Assembly (NCBI RefSeq): GCF_037041345.1
Contig: NZ_CP146287.1
Location: 1,863,501-1,927,500 of the forward strand
DNA length: 64,000 bases
Origin: Abiotrophia defectiva ATCC 49176
GTDB taxonomy: Bacteria; Bacillota; Bacilli; Lactobacillales; Aerococcaceae
Direction: 5' to 3'
Part shown: piece after piece, positions 44,021-53,747 of the stretch
How the letters are laid out: each line of letters starts with the position of its first letter
How positions within the stretch are numbered: position 1 is the stretch's first letter
Position numbers and translations under genes: made by a program
Notes under the pieces: model-generated
What the model saw: the letters and a program-made list of their open reading frames with translations, nothing else
Database searches by the model: none
What the model was told of the DNA's origin: nothing

Positions 44021-45745
44021 CTGCTCTGGGTCATAAGGGTGCCAGAGGTCGGAACGAATCTGGTTGAAGGCCTCATAAACCCGTTGGGACAGGCGGCCTA
44101 CTTGGTCGAAACGGGCATCATAGTCACTCCAGGAGTTGGTGTAGACGGCAATGGAATAGCTACCGTACTGGGTCACGAAGGTGGCCACGTCATTTTGCTC
44201 TGGAGCACCTAGACCTGACTTGTTCCAGGAATCTGTCTCATAGAGATAGGTCCGCAGGAAGGAATGGCTGTTGAGTCGCAACTTGTCAATCAACATGGAA
44301 TCCCATGGCTCGCCGTTGAGTTCATGGTTGGCTAGTTTGGCGAAAAGTCGGGCCGCATTATCTGGGGTGGTCTGGAAGCGGCCATTATCATTCTGGTAGT
44401 ACTTACCTTCCAGATAGGTATCCAACATGCCCAACTCATGGGCGTGCTGGGTCACGATGCCCCCACCACCTACGGCTTCAATCAGCATATTAGCCGCCGT
44501 GTTATCACTATAGATGGCCACATAATCGACGAGCTCGTCTAGGCTGTAAACCGTCCCAGCCGGTGACTCATTAATATGGCCGGCACCTGGCACAATGTTA
44601 GAACCTTCCATAGCCATGGTCTGGCTTGGTTGGAGCTTGCCTTCCTTGTACTGGCGGTAAAGCTCGGTCAAGACATAGATTTTCTGCGTGCTGGCTGGGA
44701 AGAAGATTTGATTATCCACATCCACTTGGGCCATGGTCTCATTATCGACGAAGGAAGCCCCCGCCATAATGCCCATGCTGTCGATTTCCTCGCGCATGAT
44801 TTGCTGGACGGTGTCAATGAGCTTACGTTCGCTATAGTTGGTTAAGACATAGTCTTGATAGGTCAAATCCTGACGAATCCAGCCCAAGTCTTGATAGCCA
44901 ATGGCCACATGGAGCCAGGTCTGGTTATCGACTACCGCTTCCTCGGTCACTTCCATAGGAATGTCCGCATACTTGTTGGTATTGGCTAGAAAGTAGGAAT
45001 TAGGCTGGCCGGGGAAGTTGGATAGTAAGAGCCCATCCCGGCCGCGGTTGAGAATGGAATAACGAATGGACTGGCGGTCCACATAATACATCGATTCACT
45101 CTTAGCCTTGAGGTAGACAAAGCGGGCTTGATAACTGGGCACGAAGGACTGGATAAAGGTCGCCTCATCAGCCCGTAGTCGAGCCGTTTCCTTGTCGATG
45201 GTTGCCTGCTGGTCTAGGCGGCCATCCTTATAGTAGGTCCACTCACTACCAGGTTGGCCAACCCAGCCCGTATAAGGCCGGCCATGGCGATAGAGGTATT
45301 CCTCCTGCTGCTGGCCCCAATACCAGGCAAAGCCATTGGCATCCGTATCGGTCACCTGACGAACCCGCCGGGCGAAGGAGGTCTCGGTACGTTTATCTAA
45401 TTCTTGCTTAGTAAAATACTGGGCGCTAGGCGCTTGGTTTTCAGGTTGAATGTCGACCTGACGCAGGTCCTCAACCAATACCTCCCGCTGGGGATCCAGG
45501 TCCACCGTATAGGTATCCACCCAGTTGGCCGCCCGCGCCAAGTGCGAGCGCTCGGTTGATTGCTTCATTTGCGGCATGAGCCAGAGGAAAAAGGCTGCTG
45601 CCACTAGCACCAGACCCGCTACCAGGCCTAGGGCTAATAAATAGTAATGCTTATAGGAGCCAGGCGCCTGCTCTGTCCGCGTCTTCTTAGGCGCCTTCTG
45701 GCCCTTATGATTGGAACGGTACTGAGCCCGTGTTGGTTGACTCAA
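44006..45745 (-). CDS. Membrane-anchored serine hydrolase with class A beta-lactamase fold
   Basis: The 579-residue protein has a basic N-terminus, one membrane segment (about 34-57) and a large extracellular part. The C-terminal domain (about 310-575) has all three active-site elements of class A beta-lactamases: STQK at 352-355, SDN at 413-415 and KSG at 509-511. The middle region (about 85-300) has aromatic YxxG repeats such as TGWVGQPGSEWTYYKDG. A cell-wall role or resistance role are both possible; the long N-terminal extension is unlike a free beta-lactamase. It overlaps the upstream gene by 4 bases. Confidence 0.75.
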   Translation of the reverse strand: MSQPTRAQYRSNHKGQKAPKKTRTEQAPGSYKHYYLLALGLVAGLVLVAAAFFLWLMPQMKQSTERSHLARAANWVDTYTVDLDPQREVLVEDLRQVDIQPENQAPSAQYFTKQELDKRTETSFARRVRQVTDTDANGFAWYWGQQQEEYLYRHGRPYTGWVGQPGSEWTYYKDGRLDQQATIDKETARLRADEATFIQSFVPSYQARFVYLKAKSESMYYVDRQSIRYSILNRGRDGLLLSNFPGQPNSYFLANTNKYADIPMEVTEEAVVDNQTWLHVAIGYQDLGWIRQDLTYQDYVLTNYSERKLIDTVQQIMREEIDSMGIMAGASFVDNETMAQVDVDNQIFFPASTQKIYVLTELYRQYKEGKLQPSQTMAMEGSNIVPGAGHINESPAGTVYSLDELVDYVAIYSDNTAANMLIEAVGGGGIVTQHAHELGMLDTYLEGKYYQNDNGRFQTTPDNAARLFAKLANHELNGEPWDSMLIDKLRLNSHSFLRTYLYETDSWNKSGLGAPEQNDVATFVTQYGSYSIAVYTNSWSDYDARFDQVGRLSQRVYEAFNQIRSDLWHPYDPEQGFYR

Positions 45746-46434
45746 GCTGGCTGCCCCCCTTCTTGATTAGCCGGCGCAATCACAAAGCGGAAGCGTGGCA
45801 GGAAGTGTTGGAAGAGGGCCTCGGTGTAGGCTAAAGTCGGCATCATGGCTTGGAAGTCCGGATAGGAGAAACGTTCCCGCAGGGCAATCTCATCCGCCCC
45901 CTGGTTTACCGCACTTGACACGATATAGGCGTCATAGTCTAACTCGGTCAAGCCGCCCCCTTGGTCAGCATACCACTGGCCGGCCACTAGGCGGAAGATA
46001 TAGTCTTCCTCTAGGCTTTCCCGAAGGGCGTCCTGGTCGATATCAGGGTCTTCCTCTGTCATTTCCTTGAGTTGGCTGTAGACGGTCGTTGCCATATCTT
46101 CAGCATCTAGGACATATTGGGCCGTCTCCGCAATATAAGAGGCTAGGAAAGGCAGGATATGTTGATAGAAGCGGGTCTGGATCTGGCTTTGGCGGAAGAG
46201 GTCCATAGCATAGTGCTTGAGGTCGGTCAGGTTACTGACCCCTTGCAAGCCTAGTTCTGCCACCTGCTGGTCCGTCAGGCTGGTCTCTGGTTGAGCTAGC
46301 TCAGGATAGCCTTGCTTAGCGACTTGATGGATAAAGACGCGGGCCACCTCTTCCCAAGAAGGTAAATGGATATCAAAGTAATAGTCTGGTACCTGCAAGG
46401 CAGTGATTGGCAGGTAATGACTGACTTGGTTCAT
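45742..46434 (-). CDS. Protein of unknown function, coupled to the serine hydrolase
   Basis: I do not recognise this 230-residue protein. It is acidic, rich in Gln, Tyr and Ala, predicted mainly helical, with no signal peptide or membrane segment. The middle (EDMATTVYSQLKEM, then ESLEEDYIFRLVAGQWY) loosely resembles the C-terminal helical arms of trigger-factor type chaperones, at low confidence. ATGA overlap with the next gene implies coupled translation and a shared process. Confidence 0.6.
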   Translation of the reverse strand: MNQVSHYLPITALQVPDYYFDIHLPSWEEVARVFIHQVAKQGYPELAQPETSLTDQQVAELGLQGVSNLTDLKHYAMDLFRQSQIQTRFYQHILPFLASYIAETAQYVLDAEDMATTVYSQLKEMTEEDPDIDQDALRESLEEDYIFRLVAGQWYADQGGGLTELDYDAYIVSSAVNQGADEIALRERFSYPDFQAMMPTLAYTEALFQHFLPRFRFVIAPANQEGGQPA

Positions 46435-46571
46435 GGTTAAGTCTCCTCTGTTCTGAATTCACTTTACCATTGTGGCAAATTTTCCCGGATTTAGCAAGGA
46501 TTTTTGACTAAAAAGGCCGGTCAATCACTTTATTAAAGGGCTAGTAGCAGCCCCATTGGCTCTGGCCCCAT

Positions 46572-46642
46572 AATTTGTGTCCAATGGAGCACGTAATTTT
46601 GCTGACTCAGACCCTATTTATCTATGTAATAGATAAATAGGG
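46572..46642 (-). repeat. 31-bp palindrome element, copy E3, inverted
   Basis: Read on the minus strand, the palindrome (46612-46642) is identical to E1 and E2, and the tail has AGCAAAATTACGTG then TCCAATTGGACA-like sequence. It directly abuts the glnQ terminator and has no hairpin array beside it. Confidence 0.85.
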
Positions 46643-46677
46643 TAAGCAAAAACCTAGCCACTGCATGGCTAGGTTTT
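46643..46677 (-). terminator. Terminator after glnQ
   Basis: AAAACCTAGCCA (46649-46660) pairs perfectly with TGGCTAGGTTTT (46666-46677), followed on the minus strand by GCTTAC after the A/T part of the stem. Confidence 0.88.
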
Positions 46678-46691
46678 ACTGGTTAGCTTAA

Positions 46692-47444
46692 TTAATGAAG
46701 CACCTTATTCAGGAAGCTTTGGGTCCGTTCATGGCTTGGATGGCTGAAGAGTTCTTCAGGCACGTTTTCTTCGACGATGAAGCCACCATCCATGAAGATG
46801 ACGCGGTCGGCCACTTCACGGGCGAAGCCCATTTCGTGTGTGACCACAATCATGGTCATGCCGTCTTCGGCTAATCGCTTCATAACGTCTAAGACGTCAC
46901 CGACCATCTCAGGGTCCAGGGCGGAAGTTGGCTCATCGAAGAGCAGGACATCTGGTTGCATAGCTAGGGCCCGTGCGATGGCCACCCGTTGCTTTTGTCC
47001 CCCGGACAGGGAGTTAGGTGCTACATGGGCCTTGTCGGCCAAGCCAACTGACTCCAAGAGATAGAGGGCCAGGGACTCGGCTTCAACCTTGGATAGGCCT
47101 TTGAGCTCCATGGGCGCTAGGGTAATATTGTCCAAGACACTTAAGTGTGGGAAGAGGTTGAAGTGCTGGAAGACCATGCCAATATTCTGACGAATCTTGT
47201 TGATGTCTTCTTTAGGGTCTGTGATGTCTACCCCATCCACGAAGACCTTGCCCCCGTTAATTTCTTCCATACGGTTGAGGCAGCGTAACATGGTAGACTT
47301 GCCAGAACCGGAAGGGCCGATGACACAGACTACTTCCCCCGGTTGAATGGTTAAGTCGATAGACTTAAGCACCACATTATCGCCGTATTGTTTCTTAAGT
47401 CCGCGAACCAGGACTTTTGGCATTTCTTGGCTGAGTTCTGTCAT
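46692..47444 (-). CDS. glnQ: Polar amino-acid ABC transporter ATPase
   Basis: The 250-residue ATPase has Walker [16 protein letters not shown], signature [15 protein letters not shown], Walker [15 protein letters not shown] and the His switch [12 protein letters not shown], all typical of the glutamine/polar amino-acid family. It powers the GlnHP protein encoded one base upstream. AGGGAGGTAAG precedes the ATG. Confidence 0.93.
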   Translation of the reverse strand: MTELSQEMPKVLVRGLKKQYGDNVVLKSIDLTIQPGEVVCVIGPSGSGKSTMLRCLNRMEEINGGKVFVDGVDITDPKEDINKIRQNIGMVFQHFNLFPHLSVLDNITLAPMELKGLSKVEAESLALYLLESVGLADKAHVAPNSLSGGQKQRVAIARALAMQPDVLLFDEPTSALDPEMVGDVLDVMKRLAEDGMTMIVVTHEMGFAREVADRVIFMDGGFIVEENVPEELFSHPSHERTQSFLNKVLH

Positions 47445-47445
47445 C

Positions 47446-48858
47446 TTACTTCCCTCCTTCTAAACGTTTGGATAGGCGTGTTAAGGCTGTAATCACGATT
47501 AGGTACATGAGACCTACAATCAACCACATAGACCCAGATTGGTAGGTACGCGCGATAATGACGCTCCCGGTTTGAGTCAATTCGACCAAGCCGATAACCG
47601 ACAGAATCGAGGTATCCTTGAGGGTAATGACGAATTGGTTGATGAAGGATGGAATCATGAGCTTAATGGCTTGAGGCAGGATAATCTTCTGCATAGTCTT
47701 GCCATAGGAGAGCCCCAGACTGCGGCTGGCTTCCATTTGGCCCTTGTCGATGGCTTGAATCCCCCCGCGGACAATCTCCGCTACATAGGCCGCTGCGTTG
47801 AGACTAAGAGTCATGATCCCTGCTGTCGCCGAGCTGAAACGCACGCCGGTCATTTGTGGGATCCCGAAGTAGATGAAGAAGGATAGGACAATCAAGGGCA
47901 CCCCACGCATGAGGTCGACGTAGACCGCGGCAATCCCACTCAACCAAGGGTTGGCCTGGACCCGTAAGAGACCTAGGATAATCCCTAAGATAAGGGCTAG
48001 GGCCACTGAGATGAAGGCAATCCACAAGGTGGTACCTAAACCTGACAAGAGGGCAGGACCATTCTCAGCCAGTTGGCCGAAGAAGGAGTTTTGAGCGCTA
48101 GCTTCCGCATCCTCCCCAATATACTTATCTAAAATACCTTGATACTTACCAGAAGATTTGAGGTTGGCCAAGCCACGGTTGAAGGCTGCCAAGAGCTCGG
48201 CATTCTTGCCTTTTTTAACCGCAAAACCGGTTTGGCTGGTCTCTAATTTTTCGCCGATGAGCTTGAGGCGGAGGTTACCATTCTTAATGGCATAGGCAAT
48301 GACGGGCGCATCTTCGATGGTCGCGTCACTGTTACCCGTTAAGACATCTTCATACATATTAGCCGAATCCTTGAAGGTCACCACAGTGAACTTGTAGTCG
48401 TCCTTCAACTTGTTAGCCAAGTCAGCTCCGGCGGTCCCGGTTTTAACCGCGATTTTCTTGCCGCGCAAGCCTTCTAGATCCGAAATCTTACTGTCAGAGG
48501 CTACCGCGAATTGGAGACCGGACTCATAGTAGTTATCCGAGAAGTCGAAGCTGGCCTTACGCGCATCGGTAATGGTCATACCGGCAATGGCACCATCTAC
48601 TTGGTCACTCTCCAAGGCCTGAACAGCCGCAGCAAAGCCCAGGGGCTTGATTTCATAGGTGAAGCCTTCTGCTTCCGCAATGGCTGCTAGTAAGTCCATA
48701 TCAATCCCCACATAATTACCTGAGGAGTCTTGGAATTCGAAGGGCGCAAAGGTTGTATCCGTCGCAATCACATAATGTTCAGCGGCCTTGACACTCGGTA
48801 CTTGTAGGCCTAAGAAGACCACCAAGACCAGCATAAGCCTTTTAATCATATCTTTCAT
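47446..48858 (-). CDS. glnP: Fused amino-acid binding protein and permease (GlnHP)
   Basis: The 470-residue protein has a signal sequence (VPSVKAAEH), a type II binding domain (about 24-245: [21 protein letters not shown]), and a permease domain (about 265-470) with EAA loop [23 protein letters not shown]. Fusion of binding domain and permease is common in Lactobacillales and tethers the binding domain to the membrane. The substrate is probably glutamine or another polar amino acid. The ATG at 48858 follows AAAGGAG; longer in-frame starts lie beyond the promoter. Confidence 0.9.
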   Translation of the reverse strand: MKDMIKRLMLVLVVFLGLQVPSVKAAEHYVIATDTTFAPFEFQDSSGNYVGIDMDLLAAIAEAEGFTYEIKPLGFAAAVQALESDQVDGAIAGMTITDARKASFDFSDNYYESGLQFAVASDSKISDLEGLRGKKIAVKTGTAGADLANKLKDDYKFTVVTFKDSANMYEDVLTGNSDATIEDAPVIAYAIKNGNLRLKLIGEKLETSQTGFAVKKGKNAELLAAFNRGLANLKSSGKYQGILDKYIGEDAEASAQNSFFGQLAENGPALLSGLGTTLWIAFISVALALILGIILGLLRVQANPWLSGIAAVYVDLMRGVPLIVLSFFIYFGIPQMTGVRFSSATAGIMTLSLNAAAYVAEIVRGGIQAIDKGQMEASRSLGLSYGKTMQKIILPQAIKLMIPSFINQFVITLKDTSILSVIGLVELTQTGSVIIARTYQSGSMWLIVGLMYLIVITALTRLSKRLEGGK

Positions 48859-48889
48859 AAACTGGTTCACTCCTTTTATATACTCCAAC

Positions 48890-48918
48890 AGTATAGAGGA
48901 CGGTCCCAGACATTGCAA
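48890..48918 (-). promoter_or_regulatory. Promoter of glnHP-glnQ
   Basis: TTGCAA (48913-48918) and TATACT (48890-48895) are separated by 17 bases. Confidence 0.8.
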
Positions 48919-48933
48919 GGAAGAGGTAACAAG

Positions 48934-48956
48934 TTATGTTAGATTATCTAACATAA
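48934..48956. promoter_or_regulatory. 23-bp perfect palindrome upstream of the glnHP promoter
   Basis: TTATGTTAGAT-T-ATCTAACATAA is an 11-1-11 palindrome 16 bases upstream of the -35 box, with no U run. It could bind a dimeric regulator, or help end the GNAT transcript. Confidence 0.6.
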
Positions 48957-48964
48957 GATGCCGC

Positions 48965-49456
48965 TTAAAGGTCTTTCTGGAACCAGGCCACATCCTGCCA
49001 AGCATCAAATTTATAACCCACCTTCTCGAACAAGGCCACTTGGTGATAGCCTTGCTTGAGGTGGAACTCCACACTACCCTCACCAGGATAGGCCACACAG
49101 GCGGTCACCCGCCGAATGCCCTGCTGGCGCAGGGCTTCTTCTAGGGCCGCATAGAGCTTGGCCCCGATGCCCTGACCCCGGACCGAGCGCTTGAGATAGA
49201 CAGAGACTTCGGCCACATACTGGTAGGCTGCTCTGGGGTGGAAGGCCGAGCCATAGGCATAGCCTACTACTTCTCCTTCCAATTCCGCCACCAAGTAGGG
49301 ATAGTGGGCCAGGGTCTGCTTAATTCGCTGACGAAAATCTGACACAGAGGGCACTTCATACTCGAAGGAAATCACCGTCCGTTCCACATAAGGCCGGTAA
49401 ATGGCTCTCAGGCTTGGGGCATCTTGTGGGTTGGCGGACCGAATAACGATTGACAT
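48965..49456 (-). CDS. GNAT acetyltransferase, phosphinothricin acetyltransferase-like
   Basis: The 163-residue protein has IRSANPQDAPSLRAIYRPYVERTVISFE, VAEVSVYLKRSVRGQGIGAKLY (acetyl-CoA loop RGQGIG) and GYHQVALFEKVGYKFDAWQDVAWFQK, matching the Pat/MddA subgroup that acetylates phosphinothricin, methionine sulfoximine or sulfone. Its natural role is probably detoxifying such amino-acid analogues; this is family inference. GAGG is 9 bases before the ATG at 49456; a start three codons earlier has no spacing. Confidence 0.82.
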   Translation of the reverse strand: MSIVIRSANPQDAPSLRAIYRPYVERTVISFEYEVPSVSDFRQRIKQTLAHYPYLVAELEGEVVGYAYGSAFHPRAAYQYVAEVSVYLKRSVRGQGIGAKLYAALEEALRQQGIRRVTACVAYPGEGSVEFHLKQGYHQVALFEKVGYKFDAWQDVAWFQKDL

Positions 49457-49567
49457 GGCGGACATCCTCTCTGCACTCTCTGGCTAAAGTTCCTTCTATT
49501 GTGCCATCCAAGCCTCTTAAATGCAAGCCAGGTGGCCTCATCTTACACAATAGTAACCTGGCTGTAA

Positions 49568-49599
49568 CCAAAAAAGGCTGAGATTTCAATCTCAGCCTT
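49568..49599 (-). terminator. Terminator after oppF
   Basis: AAGGCTGAGAT (49574-49584) pairs perfectly with ATCTCAGCCTT (49589-49599), followed by TTTTTTGG on the minus strand. Confidence 0.9.
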
Positions 49600-49609
49600 A
49601 AAAGCTAGC

Positions 49610-50524
49610 TTAACGGGCTTGCATCCAGCGTTGGAATTGCTCATCGCTGGCATAGACATAGTGGCCCTCTGCTACTTGATGTTGACTTAGGGGTGCATCG
49701 GTTGCCTCATGTTGATAAGGCTGACGCACACGGGTGCTCTCACTAATTGGGTCCGGTTGAGGAACCGCTGATAGGAGAGAGCGGGTATAAGGGTGGACAG
49801 GTGAATGATAGAGGTCGTGGGCTGGGCCTACTTCGACGATTTTACCTGCATACATCACCGCAATGCGGTCACTAATGTACTTAACCATGGACAGGTCGTG
49901 GGCGATGAAGAGATAGGTCAGGCCGCGTTCCTTCTGCAGGCGTTTGAGCAGGTTAACCACCTGAGCTTGAATGGACACGTCCAAGGCTGAAATTGGCTCA
50001 TCGGCAATGATGAAGCGCGGCTTGAGCGCCAAGGCCCGGGCAATCCCTAGCCGTTGACGTTGGCCCCCTGAGAACTCATGGGCATAACGGTTGGCGTGCT
50101 CGCGGTTAAGACCCACTGCTTCCAGCAATTCAGCAATGCGGTCTGCCCGCTCCTGCTTATTGCGATAGAGGCCATGAATATCGAAACCTTCAGCAATAAT
50201 TTCCCCGGCGGTCATCCGAGGGTTAAGGGAAGCATAAGGATCTTGGAAGATCATTTGCACGTCGCGAGCGAAGGCTTGACGTTGAGCCTGAGACTTAAGG
50301 TCTGATACCGGCTTGCCGTCGAAGATGATTTGACCATCGGTGATGTCATAGAGACCGATAATGGAACGCCCTGTCGTCGACTTACCACAACCTGATTCCC
50401 CAACCAAGCCTAGGGTCTCCCCTTCATAGACATCGAAACTAATGCCGTCAACGGCCTTAATAGGCGCTGACTTCTTGCCAAAGTGTTGGACTAGGTTTTG
50501 AACTTCTAATAACTTCTTAGGCAT
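49610..50524 (-). CDS. oppF: Oligopeptide ABC transporter ATPase OppF
   Basis: The 304-residue ATPase has Walker A GESGCGKSTTGRSI, signature FSGGQRQRLGIARAL, Walker B FIIADEPISALDVS and the C-terminal oligo/dipeptide extension (YHSPVHPYTRSLLSAVP). The ATG at 50524 lies 4 bases after AGAGGTG and 8 bases inside oppD; a longer in-frame start has no binding site. Confidence 0.93.
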   Translation of the reverse strand: MPKKLLEVQNLVQHFGKKSAPIKAVDGISFDVYEGETLGLVGESGCGKSTTGRSIIGLYDITDGQIIFDGKPVSDLKSQAQRQAFARDVQMIFQDPYASLNPRMTAGEIIAEGFDIHGLYRNKQERADRIAELLEAVGLNREHANRYAHEFSGGQRQRLGIARALALKPRFIIADEPISALDVSIQAQVVNLLKRLQKERGLTYLFIAHDLSMVKYISDRIAVMYAGKIVEVGPAHDLYHSPVHPYTRSLLSAVPQPDPISESTRVRQPYQHEATDAPLSQHQVAEGHYVYASDEQFQRWMQAR

Positions 50525-51578
50525 GTGGCACCTCTTCTCTACGCGCTTGATAAGATTCAATCCGGTGGCGAATCACCTCAGGTAGTTCAACCTTAGGCGC
50601 CTCAGGATGGAGTAGCCATGTTTTGGCATAGTGGCCAGGACTCACCTCATAGAAAGGTGGCTCTGCCTTGTAATCAATTGCCAGGGCGTAAGGGTTACGT
50701 GGCGCAAAAGCGTCCCCTAGTGGTGGATTAATCAAGTTAGGTGGCGCACCTGGAATGGTATAAAGCTCCTCGCTATCTTCACTATCCAAGTCTGGCATAG
50801 AGCCCAATAGGCCCCAAGTATAAGGATGTTTAGGATTATAGAAAATGTCATGAGAAGAGCCATACTCGACGATTTGGCCGGCATACATAACCGCCACGCG
50901 GTCAGCCACATTGGCTACTACACCCAAGTCGTGGGTGATAAAGATAATGGCATTGCCGTTCTTCTCTTGAATTTTCTTCATGAGTTCCAGGATTTGCGCC
51001 TGGATGGTCACGTCTAAGGCAGTGGTTGGTTCATCCGCAATCAAGATCTTAGGCTCAGCGGCCAAGGCAATAGCGATGACCACCCGTTGCCGCATCCCAC
51101 CAGAAAACTCGTGAGGATACTGCTTAAAGCGACGTTCTGGATCTGGAATCCCTACTTCTGCTAGGAGCTCAATTGCCCGTTGCTTAGCAGCTTCCTTGCT
51201 GACCCCTTTCTTGTGGGTCAGAATAACTTCCATGATTTGCTTTCCTACTCGCATGGTAGGGTTAAGGGCCGTCATAGGGTCTTGGAAAATCATGGCGATT
51301 TCATTACCGCGGATACTTTCCATTTCCCGTTCAGATAATTTGAGCAGGTCCTTGCCCTCGAAGAGGATTTGGCCATCTTCATAACGACCAGCAGGCTGCG
51401 GAATAAGGCGCATCAAGGCATTAGAGGTTACACTCTTACCTGAGCCAGACTCCCCTACAATAGCCAGGGTCTCGCCCTTGGCTAAGGTGAAGTCGACACC
51501 CCGTACTGCCTGTACTAGGCCAGCATAAGTCTTGAAATTAATGCGGAGATTCTTTACTTCTAACAATGGTTCAGTCAT
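50517..51578 (-). CDS. oppD: Oligopeptide ABC transporter ATPase OppD
   Basis: The 353-residue ATPase has Walker [16 protein letters not shown], signature [15 protein letters not shown], Walker [15 protein letters not shown] and the [17 protein letters not shown] extension typical of OppD. It pairs with OppF to drive peptide import. AGGGAG precedes the ATG. Confidence 0.93.
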   Translation of the reverse strand: MTEPLLEVKNLRINFKTYAGLVQAVRGVDFTLAKGETLAIVGESGSGKSVTSNALMRLIPQPAGRYEDGQILFEGKDLLKLSEREMESIRGNEIAMIFQDPMTALNPTMRVGKQIMEVILTHKKGVSKEAAKQRAIELLAEVGIPDPERRFKQYPHEFSGGMRQRVVIAIALAAEPKILIADEPTTALDVTIQAQILELMKKIQEKNGNAIIFITHDLGVVANVADRVAVMYAGQIVEYGSSHDIFYNPKHPYTWGLLGSMPDLDSEDSEELYTIPGAPPNLINPPLGDAFAPRNPYALAIDYKAEPPFYEVSPGHYAKTWLLHPEAPKVELPEVIRHRIESYQARREEVPHA

Positions 51579-51587
51579 GAGATCTCC

Positions 51588-52508
51588 CTACTTTCTTAAT
51601 TTTGGATCCAAGGCATCCCGCAAGCCATCGCCAATGGTATTGAAGGCGAAGATGGTAATGGAGATGAGCAAGGCTGGGAAGATAAGACGCCATGGGGCTG
51701 TTGCCAAGGCTTCGTTCCCTTCGGAGGCCATGGTCCCCCAGCTGGCCATAGGTTGGGTAACCCCCAAACCAAGATAGCTTAGGAAGGACTCGGTAAAGAT
51801 TGCCCCCGGGATTGATAAGGTCATGGTGACGATGATGCCACCCAAGGCATTTGGAATCAAGTGGCGACGGATTAAGTGCCAGGTGCTAGCCCCCAAAGTC
51901 CGAGAAGCTAAGACATACTCCTGGTTCTTAATAGATAGCACTTCCCCCCGCACAATCCGGGCCATACGTACCCATCCAGTCAAGGATAGAGCTACAATCA
52001 TCGGTAATAAGCCCTTGTCTAGGACCACCATGACCAGGACCACGACCAAAAGATAAGGTAGCGCGGTTAAGACGTCGGCAATCCGCATCATGACATCGTC
52101 CACACGTCCACCTAAGACGCCAGCTGTTGCACCCCAGAGGACGCCGATTACTAGGTCAATGACCGCCGCAATCAAGCCGATGAAGAGGGAGATGCGAGCA
52201 CCCACCCAGACACGGACGAAGACATCCCGTCCCAGGTTGTCGGTCCCGAAGAGATAGGTGGCATTAGGCGCCGTATTATAAGAGCCTGTTTGATCACTAA
52301 AGCTAATCGGCCAGAACATAGGGACAAAAATGGCCAAGAGGGCAATGACCGCTAGCAAAGCCACGCTGAAGAGGGCCAACTTGTTACGGGCAAAGGTATG
52401 GAAGACTTGGCCCCAGAAGGAAGTGGTCTTCTGGCTTAAGACGTCAGTCTGGTCTTCTTTGATCCCGACCAACTCAAAATCTTGGGCTGTATATTCTACT
52501 TGGCTCAC
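51588..52508 (-). CDS. oppC: Oligopeptide ABC permease OppC
   Basis: The 306-residue membrane protein has an N-terminal cytoplasmic tail, a first segment ALFSVALLAVIALLAIFVP, the YLFGTDNLGRDVFVR motif and an EAA loop around SRTLGASTWHLIRRHLIPN. The start is GTG at 52508, overlapping the oppB stop by 4 bases, after GAAGGAGGCGAG. Confidence 0.92.
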   Translation of the reverse strand: MSQVEYTAQDFELVGIKEDQTDVLSQKTTSFWGQVFHTFARNKLALFSVALLAVIALLAIFVPMFWPISFSDQTGSYNTAPNATYLFGTDNLGRDVFVRVWVGARISLFIGLIAAVIDLVIGVLWGATAGVLGGRVDDVMMRIADVLTALPYLLVVVLVMVVLDKGLLPMIVALSLTGWVRMARIVRGEVLSIKNQEYVLASRTLGASTWHLIRRHLIPNALGGIIVTMTLSIPGAIFTESFLSYLGLGVTQPMASWGTMASEGNEALATAPWRLIFPALLISITIFAFNTIGDGLRDALDPKLRK

Positions 52509-53437
52509 GCTGACTCGCCTCCTTCTAACTTAATGCGTGGATCAATCCACATATAGACAATATCCACCACTAAGACTGCAAATAAGAGTAAGATGGAATA
52601 AAAGACTGTGGTCCCCATAATGACGGTGTAGTCACGGTTGGTAATGGACTTAACGAACTGGCCACCCAAACCTGGAATGGCGAAGATGTTTTCGACAATG
52701 AAGGAACCTGTGACAACCCCAGCCAAGAGTGGCCCTAAGTAGGACACAACTGGCAAGAGGGCATTACGCAAGGTGTGCTTGAAGACAATCTTCCACTTGC
52801 TGAGGCCTTTGGCCTTGGCTAGCTTGACATACTCGGAGGTATTCTGTTCCAACATACTAGACCGGGTTAATTTGGCAATATTCCCCATGAAACCTAAGCC
52901 GAGAGCCAAGGATGGCAGAATGGTGTAGTTGAATCCTTTCCAACCAGACACTGGGAACCAGCCTAATTGTACGGCGAAGAGGTATTGGATGAGCCCTGCC
53001 AAGATAAAGGAAGGCACAGAAATCCCTAGCACCGCCACTACAGTCGCGGCATAGTCGCGCACCTTGTTATGGTAGGTGGCGGAAATAACCCCTAAAGTCG
53101 TCCCCAAACCAACGGCGATGACCAAGGCTTGCATCCCTAGGGCTAAGGATACTGGGAAACTAGAAAAGATGATATCGTTGGTTGAACGGCCCCGGTACTT
53201 CATGGAATAACCGAAGTCGAACTTGAGAATGCCCACTAGGTAATCTCTGAACTGGATATACCAAGGGTTGCTCAGGCCATACTGCTTGTTGAGCTGGGCT
53301 TGAATGTTAGCCGGCAAGGCCTTCTCGCTGGCAAATGGGTTCCCTGGTGCAATTCGCATCAGGAAGAAGGTCAAAGTGATAATACAGAATAAGGCAATGA
53401 CCATATAAATTAGGCGCTTGAAGATATATTTGCGCAT
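52505..53437 (-). CDS. oppB: Oligopeptide ABC permease OppB
   Basis: The 310-residue permease begins MRKYIFKRLIYMVIALF and has the EAA loop AKAKGLSKWKIVFKHTLRNAL. It forms the channel with OppC. Its own promoter lies at 53628-53656, so oppBCDF can be transcribed apart from oppA. Confidence 0.92.
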   Translation of the reverse strand: MRKYIFKRLIYMVIALFCIITLTFFLMRIAPGNPFASEKALPANIQAQLNKQYGLSNPWYIQFRDYLVGILKFDFGYSMKYRGRSTNDIIFSSFPVSLALGMQALVIAVGLGTTLGVISATYHNKVRDYAATVVAVLGISVPSFILAGLIQYLFAVQLGWFPVSGWKGFNYTILPSLALGLGFMGNIAKLTRSSMLEQNTSEYVKLAKAKGLSKWKIVFKHTLRNALLPVVSYLGPLLAGVVTGSFIVENIFAIPGLGGQFVKSITNRDYTVIMGTTVFYSILLLFAVLVVDIVYMWIDPRIKLEGGESA

Positions 53438-53627
53438 GTCTACTCCTCCTCTAATAATTTAAGGGCGGGGGATCAGTATAAACCCGACCTCTTATTTGCT
53501 ACTTCTATTCTCTCATTAAAATCACGGCTTAAGATTTGACTTACTAAGCGTGAGGATGACTCTCTGTCAGCTTTTTCGCCCATAGCTGACCAAAAAATCA
53601 CCCGAAAGATTAAAAACACATGAATTA

Positions 53628-53656
53628 ATTTTAATCTTAAATTCACCACTTGTCAA
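53628..53656 (-). promoter_or_regulatory. oppB promoter
   Basis: TTGACA (53651-53656) and TAAAAT (53628-53633) are separated by 17 bases. The -10 region continues TAAAATTAATTCATGTG, nearly the same as at the oppA promoter. Confidence 0.8.
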
Positions 53657-53689
53657 TATTTTTTCCGACAATGAGCGTTTTCATGACAC

Positions 53690-53719
53690 AAAAATATCCC
53701 CTTGCTAAGCAAGGGGATA
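53690..53719 (-). terminator. Terminator after oppA
   Basis: TATCCCCTTGC (53695-53705) pairs with GCAAGGGGATA (53709-53719), followed by TTTTTGTG on the minus strand. It separates abundant oppA message from oppBCDF. Confidence 0.88.
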
Positions 53720-53747
53720 CTAGGAATCAGCCCTAATTCATGGAAGA

